Source: Phallus indusiatus (Eukaryota; Basidiomycota; Agaricomycetes; Phallales; Phallaceae). Taken from it: a DNA stretch of 64,000 nucleotides. The notes below the pieces were generated by a model. The model saw only the letters and a list, made by a program, of their open reading frames with translations. It did no database searches and was not told where the DNA came from. The DNA lies in contig JAQFWX010000068.1 in NCBI GenBank assembly GCA_027605045.1, positions 62,001-126,000 on the forward strand. The letters run 5' to 3'. Every line of letters starts with the position of its first letter. Position 1 is the stretch's first letter. The translations under genes were made by a program, and so were the position numbers. Of this stretch, positions 53,523 to 62,835 are shown one piece after another.

Positions 53523-54200
53523 CTATTGTTCTCCTGATTCTGATCGGGTTCGTTCCAGGAGGCCAGAACAGACTCGTCGAAGAGCGCGAAGGGTTTGTTG
53601 ATATTGGGGAGGTCGTATGGTCATTTCGGAAGTAGTAGGAGATTGAGGAGGGGAGGAATCATGAAAAGAAGGGTTTAGTGGTTCTTTAGGAATGGGATTG
53701 GGTGATCGATAAAATCCTAGAGCAGGTTGGTGATTACATGCTGATAGGATCCATCGGCTGGGAACATCCAGGACCATTATCATGTAATCTAATCCGACTT
53801 GTGCTGTTAACCAAACACGATATGAATCTTGTAGGGCTGATTCTGGAGTAGAATAAACATGAGTGACTGTGAACCATCTTAGTTCCTTCTTGATATAGAC
53901 TTCTTTTCCGAAAACCAAGAAGGGGTGTACGATATCTGAACTTCTACACTTATCGATAGATCGAGGGACCTTGTGCGAATAAACTGGGAGTAAGGTCTTT
54001 GAGTCCATTTCGAGAATAGGAGTGGGCGAATAATATGTAAATAGAGTTGTCTCGATATCCAAATCATGAGTGCGAGGACTATCATGAGTATAACGAAAGA
54101 CCGGGGGAAAAACATCTTCTTCTGGGGACGGTTCTCGGGAATTGGAAGAAGGGGAGGGGTGTTTGAAGGAAATGGAAGAAGAAAGTCGAAGATTGAACAT
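53523..54200 (-). CDS. Novel ORF 1 of the unclassified insertion, 225 aa
   Basis: I place the start at the ATG at 54200 (MFNLRLSSSISFKHPSPSSN); the open frame runs further up but without an ATG. The N-terminal 50 residues are Ser/Pro-rich. The centre looks globular (PFLVFGKEVYIKKELRWFTV, RVWLTAQVGLDYMIMVLDVP) and the end is Arg-rich (LRALRRVCSGLLERTRSESG). Function unknown. Length and composition argue for real coding. Confidence 0.45.
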   Translation of the reverse strand: MFNLRLSSSISFKHPSPSSNSREPSPEEDVFPPVFRYTHDSPRTHDLDIETTLFTYYSPTPILEMDSKTLLPVYSHKVPRSIDKCRSSDIVHPFLVFGKEVYIKKELRWFTVTHVYSTPESALQDSYRVWLTAQVGLDYMIMVLDVPSRWILSACNHQPALGFYRSPNPIPKEPLNPSFHDSSPPQSPTTSEMTIRPPQYQQTLRALRRVCSGLLERTRSESGEQ

Positions 54201-54582
54201 TTTATTGTTTGTTGATTTTTGGGTGAACTGGGGTGTCAAACGAGCTGGAAGTGAGTTGTTCAAGAAGAGTAGATTTAGAAGTCCGCTTTAGGAAGAACCA
54301 TCCCTATTACCAAATTAAGGAAGATTTTGGTGCGCGACAGCGCGCTCGTACTCAGCGTGATGCCCGTGACATCACGTCGCTTAGGTTCGGTTCGGGCGCC
54401 TAGCACTTAGCTGTGTCAGGGCCGCACGCCGCGTTATCGTTTTTTCATGTATATAGTCGCTGTCCCTAGAGTGAGGGTCCCTAAGCTTGTTCTCTTAGGA
54501 TCCCCTCCCTCTAGGTGAGTAGTATAGTTATCGTCCAATATAGTACTTAGGATCCCCTCCCTCTAGTGTGAGCTGAGTAGCC

Positions 54583-55953
54583 CTAACAAAGGTGACCTAA
54601 GCGACGGTGCCAGACTCTCAAGCTCCCACTCGTCGCGACAAGTGCAGCTTCACTCTGGTCTTCCAGACAGTTGATGTGGTACAATGCTCGGGTGCCATCA
54701 GTCAACGTTGCTCGAATGATTTCTTCGCCACCCTGCCAGACACTTAGTCCACCATCACAGCTACTGTAAGTTATTCCGTTCTTCTGTAATTGCCCGAGAC
54801 TAACGAGATTGACAGCTAATGATGGGACATGCAGCGCATTATGCAATACCACATCAAAACAGCCTGTCGGCAATCTACTCTTGAAGGTAACGGATCCTCG
54901 ACCGACAACCGGAACTCTTCGTGCATCTCCCACTGATATGAATTCTCCAGACGCACTTCTGTAATTCGTGAAGAACTTCTTATCGCGAAACATGTGGGAT
55001 GTTGCTCCGGTATCAAGAACAAGATTGGACTTCACAACCGGACTGGCCTGGACCATGAACAGCTGACCGACCTCTCGCACGCCAAGGTTCTGCACCACTG
55101 TCGTGTGGTTCGCTGCGCCTACAGTTCCACTCGTCCCGGATTTGTTCTTGTCCTTTTTCGGACATTGCCTGGCCCAATGCCCCTTCTCATGGCAGTAACG
55201 GCACTCGTCATCGGGTTTGGGTCCGGAACCCTCACCCTTTCTCTTCCCATGCTTGTCTCTCGTCGCAAGAAGAGCTGTCTTGCTGGCCTTTTCTTTCTGC
55301 CGTCGATTGTATTCACCAATCAACACGGTCCCGACATGGTCCGTCGTCAATTTCGATGAATCCAGGCTAAACAGTTGGATCTTGACTAGATCCCAGGAGG
55401 CTTCTCGGGGTAACGGTAGCACCAGCGCTCGAGCAATGTGGATATTCGGGATGTTTTCACCGGCAGCAGCAATTTTCTGACCCAAATCGAGAATAGACGC
55501 AACGTGTTCAGGCATCGACTCTCCATCAACATATTTTCGGGTGTACAATTCCTCAAAATGGTAATGCACGTTGATTCTCTGCTGGTTATTGACGTATAGA
55601 TCTTCCCACGCGTCCCACACTTCTTTCGACGTCGCTTTGCCTTTGACATGCGGCCACTGTGACGTGTCGGCCGCACTAAGCATCAGCCCCTGTGCCGCTT
55701 GATCTCGTTGCATCCACTCCAGGTACTCCTTTCGCTCAGCTTTCCAAGTCTGATCGCTCGTTTTGTCAGGCTTAGTGTCTTCAGGTTTTTCGGGACATGT
55801 CTCTATCCCTTGAACCACAAGCCACAAATATCGAGCTTGCAGGGCCGACTTCATATAGCCTGCCCACAAGGTGTAGTTCTGACCATTCAACTTCGGGAAC
55901 TTAAAGGCTTGACTTAGGTCAGACGAACTGGATGGATCGCTAGCGGGGCCCAT
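54583..55953 (-). CDS. gag: copia gag-protease, 3'-truncated by an LTR insertion
   Basis: Starts MGPASDPSSSSDLSQAFKFP. The copia-type gag domain follows (KLNGQNYTLWAGYMKSALQA, DAWEDLYVNNQQRINVHYHF), then the zinc knuckle CRYCHEKGHWARQC (about residue 255), protease LVLDTGATSHMF (about 313) and the gag-pre-integrase domain ending LRVWHRRLGHL. The reading then runs into the solo LTR at 54588. It would continue at 51660, so the polyprotein is split. The start codon lies inside the predicted primer-binding site. Confidence 0.9.
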   Translation of the reverse strand: MGPASDPSSSSDLSQAFKFPKLNGQNYTLWAGYMKSALQARYLWLVVQGIETCPEKPEDTKPDKTSDQTWKAERKEYLEWMQRDQAAQGLMLSAADTSQWPHVKGKATSKEVWDAWEDLYVNNQQRINVHYHFEELYTRKYVDGESMPEHVASILDLGQKIAAAGENIPNIHIARALVLPLPREASWDLVKIQLFSLDSSKLTTDHVGTVLIGEYNRRQKEKASKTALLATRDKHGKRKGEGSGPKPDDECRYCHEKGHWARQCPKKDKNKSGTSGTVGAANHTTVVQNLGVREVGQLFMVQASPVVKSNLVLDTGATSHMFRDKKFFTNYRSASGEFISVGDARRVPVVGRGSVTFKSRLPTGCFDVVLHNALHVPSLAVNLVSLGQLQKNGITYSSCDGGLSVWQGGEEIIRATLTDGTRALYHINCLEDQSEAALVATSGSLRVWHRRLGHLC

Positions 55954-55957
55954 AACC
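55946..55957 (-). promoter_or_regulatory. copia primer-binding site, half-tRNA type
   Basis: GGTTATGGGCCC directly follows the 5' LTR. It is complementary to the anticodon stem-loop of initiator tRNA-Met, the internal-tRNA primer type known from Drosophila copia. The ATG in it (55953-55951) is also the gag start codon. Confidence 0.7.
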
Positions 55958-56181
55958 TAACAACAGCTAGGAGTAATATATGTATATTACGACGAGACGG
56001 AATGCACTAAGAGGTTCAAGGCGAAGCCTTGAACGTCAGAAATATACAAATGAATAAATAAGGAAAATAGCGCACCTAAGAGGTTCAAGGCGAAGCCTTG
56101 AACTCTTAGCGAGCGCGTGACTAAGCTAAAAACTATCTACGCAAGCGCCCACACTTAGTGTCGCTGACTCTACGTTCGACA
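55958..56181 (-). repeat. copia 5' LTR (224 bp)
   Basis: TGTCGAACG...TGTTGTTA on the minus strand, same as the 3' LTR by eye, with both GCGAAGC mini-hairpins. Confidence 0.88.
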
Positions 56182-56519
56182 ACACGCCCATACGCGTAGT
56201 GAAGCGCGTCACCTCTTCTCTAGTCGTTCGTGCCGACTACTAGAGAAGAGGTGAGCTAAATATTTATATATAGAACATACTATTTACTTACACTCCTGTA
56301 AGCTAAAATACTTACAGGTAATATAGTCGTTCGTGCCGACTACTAGAGAAGAGCTAAAATACTTACATTATTGACATGACAGCAAGGCCCTGGGTACCTA
56401 GGAGCTTGCTTGTCATGATGCGCTAAAACATATCCTCTTCAATTGTTTCACGGTACAGTCGAAGGTCCGACTTTACGTGAATGTCGAGGGACGGTGTGTC
56501 TTAGGCGGTGAGAGCTACT

Positions 56520-57267
56520 TGTCAGGGTACGCTACCGCGTCCCCTCATTTTTCCTCATTTATTATCATCGGTATATATTTCCCTCTACTTTAATTATATT
56601 TCCCATATATTATCTCCACCCTCCGTTTGCTCCCTCTGTCTCTATTCCACTTTCTCTACTCGCGCGCGTTGCGCGCTCGTACCCGGCGTGACGCCGTAGG
56701 CGTCACGTCGCTTATGTTCGGTTTGGGCATCTGGCACTTAGCTGTGTCAGGGCCGCACGCCGCGCTATCGTTTTTCATGTATATAGTCGCAGTCCCTAGA
56801 GTGAGGGTCCCTAAGCTTGTTCTCTTAGGATCCCCTCCCTCTAGGTGAGTAGTTAGTTCTCCCCCAATATATTCTCTTAGGATCCCCTCCCTCTAGTGTG
56901 AGCTGAGTTAAGGATCTCAACGGGTATGGCACTCGGATACGGGTACCCTATCCGCGGGTATTGACAGTCACAGATCTCATACCATACCCGAACGGATATT
57001 TTAAGCGCCGGGTACCCTTATGCGGGTACCTGTGCGGGTACGGGTATTACCCGCGGGTTTGGCTTAGTTTACTATATAATTATTGTGTATATACAAACAG
57101 GTACCCTTAAAATTGCACATTTTCAGAGTCATACCCTTACGGGTAAATAAGCGCCGGGTACCTGTACCCACGGGTAGCAATATCCACGGGTGGGGGTATG
57201 GGTATCCGAGGGTATTACCCGCAATACCCATTACCCGTTGAGACCCTTAAGCTGAGTAGCCCTAACA
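56520..57267 (+). mobile_element. Family A-related solo LTR in the inverted duplication arm
   Basis: TGTCAGGG...CCCTAACA with target duplication CTACT at 56515-56519 and 57268-57272; interrupted by a MITE. It sits in host DNA outside the copia nest. Confidence 0.88.
56909..57249. mobile_element. hAT-like MITE, 341-bp type
   Basis: Terminal repeat TAAGGATCTCAACGGGTA / TACCCGTTGAGACCCTTA and 8-bp target duplication AGCTGAGT at 56901-56908 and 57250-57257. Shorter than and diverged from the 529-bp type but with the same GGGTA/TACCC-rich body. Confidence 0.85.
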
Positions 57268-57676
57268 CTACTAGCATTCGTCATTCTCCTAAAAGCACTG
57301 AGCCGTAGTATTGTTTTCTCCTTGATTGACATGTTTAAGAAACTTCCGTGGTCTTCGGTTGAGTCAAAATAAGTTTTAGCTAAATTTGTGAGTTGGGAAT
57401 CATTTTCTTCAGTTATTATTCGGCTCGGATTGGAATTTCGAAACCTCCGAACTCAACGCAAATACTCTACTCACCAATGGGCTATCGGTATTGGTCAATC
57501 TTTGCGATAGATCTTTTACGTGAACAAAGGTGCGCACATTTTTTGTTGGGCTTGCTTCTAGGGCATTTGCTGATCTCGAGGTTCCTGGTGATACTACGTG
57601 GCATCATCATTGACACTCTTCTATGTTAACGAGAACTATAGTGTTTCGGGACTTCGCTTAATAGTCGTTTTGAAGG

Positions 57677-57684
57677 TATAAATA
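57677..57684 (+). promoter_or_regulatory. TATA box of lectin-like copy 9
   Basis: TATAAATA, 65 bp upstream of the ATG; mirrors the copy 1 promoter. Confidence 0.65.
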
Positions 57685-57741
57685 CCGAGCAACAAGACGG
57701 GCGAACTCATCACCATCTCCCAATCTCTTAATACTACCACA

Positions 57742-58329
57742 ATGGGTCAGTCTGCTCATCCTCCTTGAATATTACTTCTTGACATTCATTCTATCCACCC
57801 ACTTATAGCGTTAGACTTTACTGGCCCTCAATGGATCTGGACGACTGAGCTCAAAAGTCCTGGAGGAAATGTCCCTCCAGGTCCAAGAGCCTTCCGTCGC
57901 TTTATTCGAAACCCATACGGAGTGTCTCCCGTCTATGCAAAAATCTTGATCACAGTCGATGACTCCTACACTCTGTACGTCAATGAGACCCAAGTAGGAA
58001 CGGGAAACAACCTCAACATTGCGCAGTCCTACTGCGTTCCCGTGGATTCTAAATACGGGGTACTTATAGCTGTAACTGCGGTGAACGCGGGTTCCACTCC
58101 TAATCCGGCTGGATTACTAGCCAAGATCGAAATAACGTACGACGATGGAACTACGCAGATCGTTGCCAGCGACACTGCTTGGAAGGCGCTCAATCATGCG
58201 AATTTCCCCTCGAACTATATCAGATTCTCTTTCGACGATAGTACGTGGCCTGACGCTGTTACGGAGGGAGTTGATGGGAGTGCGCCTTGGTCTTGGATCA
58301 AGGTGCCTTCGAGCATCTCGTCCAAGTAA
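57742..58329 (+). CDS. Galactose-binding-like (lectin-like) domain protein, copy 9, 174 aa
   Basis: Exon 1 is ATGG (57742-57745), the intron is 57746-57808 (63 nt, with an in-frame stop) and exon 2 is 57809-58329. The start is MALDFTGPQWIWTTELKSPG. It is the mirror twin of copy 1 with few changes (AKILITVDDSYTLYVNETQV, NPAGLLAKIEITYDDGTTQI, FSFDDSTWPDAVTEGVDG). It ends SSISSK-stop; past the stop the sequence still resembles the Cys tail (TGTAAATGCGC and TGCGGATGTAGATGTGA). The same premature stop in copies 1 and 9 shows the tail was lost before the inverted duplication. Confidence 0.82.
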
Positions 58330-58399
58330 TTCTTTGTAAATGCGCAAGCCTACATTTGCGGATGTAGATGTGACTACCTAAATTCAACTTCATCCGTAA

Positions 58400-59059
58400 T
58401 CTCGTTTTATTTCAATTGTTCTTATTCTTCCAGAAAAATCCTTTGTATTAGGGCATGTATATATACGTACAAATATATATGTATGCGCTCTCCCATGCTG
58501 TCAACAATTTCGAGCAACAATACATTTCTAATATTGAAATCTGTTCAAATTTAACATACTGTCACCCGACTAATATTGGTGGCGTATCTTATCATTTTTT
58601 CTTTATAAAACGAGCTCTCTGAATATTAGGCAATGTATTACTAACTCAACTCACAAAAATGTGACTCTAGCTATGTCAACTTCTTTATTATCACTGCCTA
58701 ACACATCACCAAATAACTCCCATATACCCACTTTCGAAAGTGTTTCTGGTGACTTTCTGTTCAGTGTTGAACGTGTACTGGGATGCTACGGTCAAAAGAC
58801 GCGCTGGCACCCCAGGTTACATCGGTCTGCGTGCTACCATTACTTCCGCGAAAGCCCATGTTTGTCTGATGGTTGTAATTGTGAAAGTTGATGAGGTGTT
58901 TCTCTTGGTTTACATATGATGGAAGTGTTATAAGTTATGATGAGAGCTGATATCAATCATTTAAACAAAACACCAAGAAAGATATAGCATTTTTAGAGCA
59001 CTAATTCTAAAACAAGATGAAAGCAAATGGTTGAAGCGCAACCAAACGACGCTGCTCCC
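58400..59059. other. Intergenic, end of the duplication
   Basis: The 3' flank of copy 9 is similar to 1410-1600 reversed, then unique. An ORF at 58661-58891 has no recognisable content. Confidence 0.45.
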
Positions 59060-61296
59060 TTATAATGTGAGTTGACGGTCACGCACTGGTTCAATAAGTC
59101 GTTTCTCAAGCTTATACTCGTCTGAGAAAAGCGTTCCCCGATCTCCACAAACCCACCAATCATACTGCCAATCATACACCCAACCGTGCTGGTCCATTTC
59201 TTCGCGTAGAAGCCCTTTTAACATCTCATAGTCCGGCTTATCCGTGAAGCCGAGTGACCGGCAGTGATTAAAGAACGGGGCGAAACAAGAGGGGGATCGA
59301 GCTAATAGATCTGACATGGGTTTACCTCGTTTCATATCTCCCATCTCTTTTAATTTGGAAGAAACGTCGGGTGCGTAGAATCCTTGCCACGGGAGCCGAC
59401 CGTGGATGAGAAATAGAAGGGTGAAGCCGATTGATTCAAGGTCATCTCGTCGGCTTGGTTCTATTGCATGAAAATACATGAGTATATGTAGAATAAACAT
59501 TTGACTCTTCCTAGAGTAAACAAAATACGAACCCAAACCAAGATGTACGTTATGGCTTGCAAATATTGGTGTGCCAAGGCCTGTTCTATCATCATAGAAT
59601 GGCATATGTTCACCCGTCATCGGGTCCATAAAAAGCTTAGCAAATCCCATGTCCATTAAAAAAAGACGCTTGTAATCTGCCAATGATCCTAAAGCGAAAT
59701 TTTGGGGTTTGATATCACGAATGATGATTCCACGAGCATGAATCTCCTCGATGGTGGCAAGCTGGATAAAAATTTCTTATATTCAAAAAGGGGGAAAAAA
59801 TGATACGTAAATATCGCTTACCATTTGCTCCCCAAGCATGAGAACAGTTTTTAGGGACAATTTACCTCGACAAAACAGACGCATGCATTCAAGATTCGGC
59901 CCGAGCCTGTCCATGACGAGAACACGGGCATTCTGGTCGACGCCTGCCCATCGAATTCTCACAAGTCCTCTGACCCCTTCGAGCTGAGCGTAAACTGCAT
60001 CCTCATATTCTAATAACGAGGGTTTTCCCTTCCTAGTTGTTTCAATTTTGATAGCCACGTAGTCTCCCGTGATAAGCTGAACCCCGCCCCATACGGACCC
60101 TATCAAAACAAAGAACATCAGTTTCTACATAAATAAAGATACGGAATATCATACACTTGGAACCTGCGCCGAGCATGCATGTGGTCTGGTAACAATTAAA
60201 AATTCTTACAGAAGGATAAGGAGGATAAACGTTGTTGGGGTCTCGCGGTTCCTTCGCGGGAGGGACTGAGTCAGGATCAAGCAAAATTGGTAGTATCTGA
60301 CCCAACCCAGTAACTTGATAAGTAGGAGAGAAAGTGGGGATGGTTAGCCCTTTATATCTGCTTCCTTTTCGTTGAACGAGAGCCGTAGGAAAACCTGCCA
60401 AAGTCGCAGGTTCTGCCACAGTGCAAATATCAGGCGTGACCACCAGGACTTCATTCGGAGAGATCCCCTCAGAAAAGTTGTATTCATTTTTGCAAAACTC
60501 AAGCAGCTCATCCCAAGTAAAATCGTCTCCAGTCTGTTTATCTTTCACAGCATCACAGAAGGCGAGCGACAGGCCTGGTATTTCCGAGACCAGCTCACGA
60601 CAAGATTGAAAACCGACCAGTGGCAGAGATATGATGAAATATCCGGCGTCGACTAAAGAAGATATGGAGGATAAAACGTCGCCATAAAGTATCGGTTTAT
60701 CGGAGCGTGCAAACGCGTTCTGAACGTCTGATTGAGAAACCGGTGTATGAAGATAATGCGCAACTTCATGGATGACCGGGAATGAAGACTTCCGGTCAAA
60801 GCCTTTGGTTACCAAGAGCGTTTCCTTCTCTACGTATAGATTCAGTAATTCTTCTAAAGCGAACTGATGAACGACGGGCGGGAAAATATTGGATAAGGCA
60901 CTTGATAAAACCCTATCACTATTCTATACGAATCAACCGAATCAACGGGAGTTGGTGACGGCTTTGATATTATCAGAGACTCACGATAATGCAACTGCAG
61001 TCTAATATGACAAGTTTGATCTTTCCAGCTTTGGCTGCAGGAACGACCTCAGCTTTCGTCAATAGAGGATCGAAGGCGTCATCCGAGTCATCATCAACGT
61101 CATGGTTTTTATTAGGATCTCCGTCCTGGAGTAAAGGTAGGGTTTTGAGATAAACCGCTGCAGGTCGGACTATGTTTGAAGAAAGGTCTGAAGCTCCACG
61201 TTGGGTCGGATTTAATGACGGTAACCGAACTATTCGTTTAGCAGGCTCTAAAAGGGGAATGATCTCGGCTCCTGAGTTAGCATGCTGTCGTCAGAT
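59060..61296 (-). CDS. HAD-like domain fused to a casein-kinase-1-like protein kinase
   Basis: Read on the minus strand with introns near 60907-60966, 60100-60163, 59762-59821 and 59461-59532. The N-terminal part (about 61290-60370) resembles a haloacid dehalogenase fold: KLVILDCSCII as motif I, KPILYGDVLSSISSLVDAGY and AEPATLAGFPTALVQRKGS. A linker then leads to the kinase: LGAGSVWGGVQL glycine loop, VAIKIE lysine, RDIKPQNFALG, MDMGFAKLF, GTPIFASHNVHLGL and the CK1-type SRRDDLESIGFTLLFLIHGR. Two catalytic motifs are altered: HRD reads IRD and DFG reads DMG. The catalytic Asp, Asn and Lys are kept. The N-terminal boundary is uncertain. This may be a degenerate or pseudo-enzyme fusion; partners are unknown. 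Confidence 0.65.
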
Positions 61297-61434
61297 CAAC
61301 AGGTTTGGTTGTTTTATCCACCTGTTTCATAGATTGCATATAACTTATCGTAGTTCTACACCCCTGCCACGTATAGTCCAAATAAAGCCTGGATCATTAA
61401 TAAGAATTCAAATGTCAAAGCTTTATAGTTGGGC

Positions 61435-62070
61435 TTACTGGCGATACAGAGCTATCTGCTCCACCACATCTGTGGCAAGACTTTCTGGAAGTTCTGTGAA
61501 GGAAACCAAATCGAACCTCAAAGGGACATATTTTCGCAGCATAAGCATTTCTGGCCCTTCTCTGCGGGAGTAGGCACTCCAAGTCTCCCATCCTGGCGGA
61601 GGCTGTTCCCCGTTCCCCGTCTCACGAATTCCAGGTATAGATGGACCCGCTTCCTTTACCGCCTTTCGAAATTTTTCGAGACTTGTCGAACTCAATTGAT
61701 ATGGCTCCATTCCTGCTAGGCGTTCAAATGTTGCGGAATCTTGAGACCTGCACCAGATACGAGGAGTAATAAATACATACAACGGGCTTTGGAAAGGGAG
61801 AGGCGGTATGACGGTCAATGTTCTATAATCGTCGGAATCGGAATCGTGTAAGGTCATATACTCGCTATTCGACATGTCTGGCTTGACGGATGAAATAATG
61901 AAGAGATTGGGATTGGTCAAGTCTGGACCGAAGAGGTGTGGGTTTCGATTCTCCTCAATATAGAGAGCCAAAAAAGGAGTTGTGGATAGTGAGTGGGCGA
62001 CACGTTGACCATGTATCGACCAGCCAGGTAAATTGGGTGATAATTTCGCTGCTACAAAGCTATGAACCAT
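61435..62070 (-). CDS. Unknown ORF, likely 5' part of the HAD-kinase gene or a separate gene, 211 aa
   Basis: Starts MVHSFVAAKLSPNLPGWSIH. It is rich in Pro and Asp in the middle (LHDSDSDDYRTLTVIPPLPF) and helical at the end (FTELPESLATDVVEQIALYR). A good GTAAGC donor lies at its end, but no acceptor restores the frame of the HAD block downstream (61296), so a simple fusion is not supported. Either an exon is missed or a frameshift has split the gene. No domain recognised. Confidence 0.45.
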   Translation of the reverse strand: MVHSFVAAKLSPNLPGWSIHGQRVAHSLSTTPFLALYIEENRNPHLFGPDLTNPNLFIISSVKPDMSNSEYMTLHDSDSDDYRTLTVIPPLPFQSPLYVFITPRIWCRSQDSATFERLAGMEPYQLSSTSLEKFRKAVKEAGPSIPGIRETGNGEQPPPGWETWSAYSRREGPEMLMLRKYVPLRFDLVSFTELPESLATDVVEQIALYRQ

Positions 62071-62835
62071 GATAGTTAATTGGAAGTATCAAGGACAACA
62101 TCCACTGGAACGACGATAGTTACTATTGATGCCTAAACAAAAGAAGCTAGTGAGCGCCAGTGAGCTACCATCGCGTCATAGCATATCATGTCGTTGAAGA
62201 AAGCATTTGTAGAGAGGGATGCTTCGTTTTATGCTTATTAAAACAGACCCATTGATGCTTTTTCTTCGCACCATTTTTTTTGTAGAAAACGCTTGTATGC
62301 TTACCAATACGAACCCATTGTGAATTTGTGATTCATATAAGTTCAGGCTCCGTCTTCTCTAGATTTTCCATATAAAAGCTGTCTTTAGTTAGAGTCGTCT
62401 TCTCCTCAGCTTGTCTCATGTCGCTGAGGAGTAAGTACCATATCATAACCATTCATCAATTAATTCCTTATACTTTTCGTAGAACATCCCGGTTCACTAC
62501 TAGGTTAGCTCAATATAAATATAACTTGTCTCATTTCGCTGACTCGGAGGAAACATCGGTTCACTAGCTTTCCACCTTATGTCCGAAACACCACACCATT
62601 GCTAGGTGCAACGTTGATGAAAATGGTACATACGGCCCGTTGCCAAATGTAAGTGCCTATGCTGATAGAATTTCCGAGGACTTTGAACCTCGTTCTGTTT
62701 CGCTGCCAGTGATCGACTGCAAGTTATACAGCCAGCTGATCATTTTTTTTGGTGGAGCTTAAGACCGGTTCTTATATAGATGAACCGGTTTCATTGGAGC
62801 CCCGTCCAGCTCACAACTAAAACCATACCTCGCCA
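62071..62835. other. Intergenic with a hairpin
   Basis: No gene. CTCCTCAGC (62402-62410) and GCTGAGGAG (62423-62431) form a 9-bp stem with a 12-base loop. A related stretch (CTTGTCTCATTTCGCTGA) recurs at about 62526. Confidence 0.45.

Larger units (their letters stand above)
51815..54339 (-). mobile_element. Unclassified 2525-bp insertion with two novel ORFs
   Basis: Ends TGTAACGATCC...GTGCGCGACA (TG...CA type) with a 4-bp GCGC duplication at 51811-51814 and 54340-54343. I find no long terminal repeat within it and no RT, integrase or transposase motif. The left 500 bp contains a run of related ACTTGAACTGA-like units (about 52263-52320). It could be a very long solo LTR or a non-autonomous element. 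Two minus-strand ORFs are described separately. Confidence 0.65.
51661..54588 (+). mobile_element. Family A-related solo LTR in copia, split by another insertion
   Basis: Pieces 51661-51814 and 54340-54588, target duplication AAGGT at 51656-51660 and 54589-54593. It separates copia gag-protease from integrase. Confidence 0.85.
25438..56181 (-). mobile_element. Ty1/copia retrotransposon, minus strand, opened up by many insertions
   Basis: The ends TGTCGAACG...TGTTGTTA are flanked by ACACG at 25433-25437 and 56182-56186. The order on the minus strand is 5' LTR (56181-55958), primer site, gag-protease (55953-54589), integrase (51660-51081), RNase H (35838-35111) and 3' LTR (35095-35068 plus 25638-25438). 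The rest of integrase and the core reverse transcriptase are missing. The element proper is only about 3.1 kb; the other 27 kb are younger insertions. Confidence 0.85.
25403..56367. mobile_element. Solo LTR (about 216 bp), outermost level of the nest
   Basis: Pieces 25403-25437 and 56187-56367 together start TGTCAGAATC and end ATACTTACA. They are flanked by the 5-bp duplication TTATT (25398-25402 and 56368-56372). The empty site is visible in the paralogous segment near 9840 (TAGGCTATTGACATGACAGC on the minus strand). It holds two copies of a CTAGTCG/CGACTACTAG hairpin. A copia element later landed inside it. Confidence 0.75.
22082..58600. repeat. Right arm of the inverted duplication, split by transposons
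   Basis: The arm consists of 22082-25402, 56373-56519 and 57268-58600. Joining them at the target duplications TTATT and CTACT restores the order of 1410-6143 in reverse. About 31.7 kb of the interval is inserted mobile DNA. Confidence 0.8.

Noticed and set aside
62402..62431. Hairpin considered as part of a tRNA or small RNA gene
   Set aside because: No cloverleaf, no A or B box and no conserved loop sequence.
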